Shown one piece after another: positions 62,757 through 64,000 of a stretch of 64,000 bases of DNA (positions are counted from its first letter, which is position 1; every line of letters begins with the position of its first letter). Source of the DNA: JAEUKH01 sp964447205. Its GTDB lineage: Bacteria; Myxococcota_A; Polyangia; Polyangiales; Ga0077539. The stretch is from positions 62,001 through 126,000 of the forward strand of contig CAYUSB010000013.1 of NCBI GenBank assembly GCA_964447205.1, written 5' to 3'. Under the pieces are notes generated by a model, which was given only the letters and a program-made list of their open reading frames with translations, was not told where the DNA came from and searched no databases. The translations under genes were made by a program, and so were the position numbers.

Positions 62757-63920
62757 TCAGTCGCCCGGGGGCGGAGGCGCGAGCGGGGGCGGGGTCAGGG
62801 GGCTCCCGGTCGCGCTGTGGTCGTCTTCGGGCTCGGGGGTGGCCGTACGGATGTGCGGGGCCTCGGCGGCTACGTCGTCGAGCTCGGGGTCGGCCCCGTG
62901 GGGGGTGGGCTCGGGGGTGGGGGCGGGGGCGGGGGGAGCCCCGGGGCGGCGCGGGGGCGGCGGGGCCGAGAGGCTGCCGTACCGCGGGCGCTCTCCGGGC
63001 CGCGACCAGTCGACCCACACGGCCGACTCGCTCCGCACGTCCATGTGCACGAACACCGACCGGGGATAGTACCCGCAGCCTGTCCCGGGCAGGGTCCGGC
63101 AGTAGTCCCAAAGGTCGCGGTTGCGCACCCCTTCCACACGGAAGTCGATGGCGTGGCCTACGTTGTGGTTGGAGTGGGCCGTGTGTTGCCCGCGGCGGAA
63201 GGGGCGAAACCCGGAGATCACCTGCAACACCCGTCCCCCGAAGTGGTCGCTCACGATGGCGAGCTGACGCAGGAGCCGGGCGTCGATGGGGTGCGACTCG
63301 CCCCCGTTGGCCCGCAGAAACCTGCGCATCAGGGCGAGGACCCCGCGGTTGGGGCGGCGCAGGCGGGTGGTCACCCGCTCGTCGGAGGAGACCCGGCGCA
63401 GGGACACCATCCCGGGCCGACGGGGGCGGCCGTAGCGGGAGGTCCCGCGGGTGCTGCTGCGCTCGAGGGCGGCCAGGGCCCGGGGGGCCACGGGGGGCGA
63501 TGGGGTCGCCCGCTCCACCCGCTCCACCCGCTCCACCCGCTCCACTGGGGAAAGGCGTCCGGCCCCGCGGAGCTGTCCGACGGAGCCCGAGAGGGGGCGT
63601 GCGGGGCTGGAGAGGGGTCGTGCGGAGCTTTGGGGGGCGGGGGCGGCGTCGTGGGGGAGGCGGAGGCGCTGGCCCGCCCGCAGGGCGTAGGGGGGCGCCA
63701 GGTGGTTGCGCTCGGCGAGCTGGTGGACGGTGACCCCGTAGCGTTGGGCGATGACGGAGAGGCTCTCGCCGCGGTCGACGTCATGAAACGGGGGGGGGCC
63801 GGCGGGGGTGAGGGGGCGGGCCCCGACCCCGCGCACCTGGGCGTGCAGGGATGGGGCCTCGTGCAGTCCGAGGGCGAGGGCGACGAGGCAGGCGGAGCGC
63901 AGGGCGGGGCGTCGGAGCAC
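62757..63920 (-). CDS. LysM + M15/DUF882-type peptidoglycan-binding protein
   Basis: 387 residues. A signal peptide (about 1-28) is followed by a LysM domain at 46-90 (HDVDRGESLSVIAQRYGVTVHQLAERNHL...LRAGQRLRLP). A variable linker contains VERVERVERVER, encoded by near-identical 9-bp repeats. A domain of the D-Ala-D-Ala carboxypeptidase fold follows: SGFRPFRRGQHTAHSNHNVGHAIDF gives H252 and D259, and VHMDV gives H292, the zinc ligands of YcbK/DUF882 or M15 proteins. The tail is proline-rich. It should bind, and possibly trim, peptidoglycan in the periplasm. Confidence 0.88.
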   Translation of the reverse strand: MLRRPALRSACLVALALGLHEAPSLHAQVRGVGARPLTPAGPPPFHDVDRGESLSVIAQRYGVTVHQLAERNHLAPPYALRAGQRLRLPHDAAPAPQSSARPLSSPARPLSGSVGQLRGAGRLSPVERVERVERVERATPSPPVAPRALAALERSSTRGTSRYGRPRRPGMVSLRRVSSDERVTTRLRRPNRGVLALMRRFLRANGGESHPIDARLLRQLAIVSDHFGGRVLQVISGFRPFRRGQHTAHSNHNVGHAIDFRVEGVRNRDLWDYCRTLPGTGCGYYPRSVFVHMDVRSESAVWVDWSRPGERPRYGSLSAPPPPRRPGAPPAPAPTPEPTPHGADPELDDVAAEAPHIRTATPEPEDDHSATGSPLTPPPLAPPPPGD

Positions 63921-64000
63921 GGCGCCGATGGCCGTAGCGTGAAGGAGGGGGGGCGGTCAACCAGGCCGGACGATCCAGCCCTCGACCAGAACCCGCGGGG
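63921..64000. other. Window end, upstream region of the LysM gene
   Basis: 80 bases of non-coding or unresolved sequence in front of the LysM gene. No promoter could be picked out with confidence. Confidence 0.3.

Overview
The window comes from a very GC-rich bacterium, most likely a member of the Myxococcota (Polyangia or a relative). Evidence for this is a secreted matrixin protease ending in a MYXO-CTERM-type sorting tail, an IgGFc-binding-type lipoprotein, many small D/G-rich lipoproteins, a Ser/Thr kinase gene, and a 1676-residue fusion of kinase, ATPase, TPR, GAF, sigma-54 activator and Fis domains. No rRNA, tRNA, integrase, transposase or CRISPR array was seen.

Region 1 (1-28728) is mainly chromosomal. 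It holds the 5' part of a Ser/Thr kinase gene, a dienelactone-hydrolase-type enzyme, a gpsA-like gene coupled to a PlsB-type acyltransferase, a TetR regulator coupled to a TauD/TfdA dioxygenase, a FliA/WhiG-like sigma factor, the IgGFc-binding-type lipoprotein, a GT-C glycosyltransferase, ssb, a NodB deacetylase coupled to gpmI, the matrixin and its coupled partner, cysD and cysN (cysN with a decayed APS-kinase tail), several envelope proteins, a DUF4062 protein, and a fatty-acid or sterol side-chain beta-oxidation operon (SDR/hydratase-2/SCP2 multifunctional enzyme plus SCPx-type thiolase) behind a 14-bp palindromic operator.

Region 2 (about 28731-55724) is a defence island. It starts right after the thiolase stop codon and ends at a remnant that again encodes the thiolase C-terminus (VTMYRRD-stop), so the island appears to sit in the 3' end of the thiolase gene. 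Its core is a type 6 BREX locus in the order brxE-brxA-brxB-brxC-[two-gene insert]-pglX-[two-gene insert]-pglZ-brxD-brxHI. The first insert is an ExK nuclease-like gene plus a PIN gene, followed by a 123-bp duplicate of brxC sequence. The second is an AAA ATPase plus a PD-(D/E)XK-like protein, next to a decayed DarG-type macrodomain gene. Downstream of brxHI lie an ATPase + TOPRIM-like pair (PARIS/OLD-like) and, convergent to it, a three-gene operon of ATPase, TOPRIM-like protein and a UvrD helicase fused to a Cys-cluster nuclease. That operon looks like a split relative of Gabija. PglX has a low-GC stretch over its presumed target-recognition region, and GGGGAGAGG-type hairpins lie on both sides of the gene.

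Region 3 (55752-64000) returns to chromosomal content: the giant kinase/sigma-54 activator fusion, three small lipoproteins (two of them paralogues), a 382-bp fold-back element without a gene, and a LysM + M15/DUF882-type peptidoglycan-binding protein.

All functional calls come from reading motifs, lengths and gene order by eye; no database search was run.
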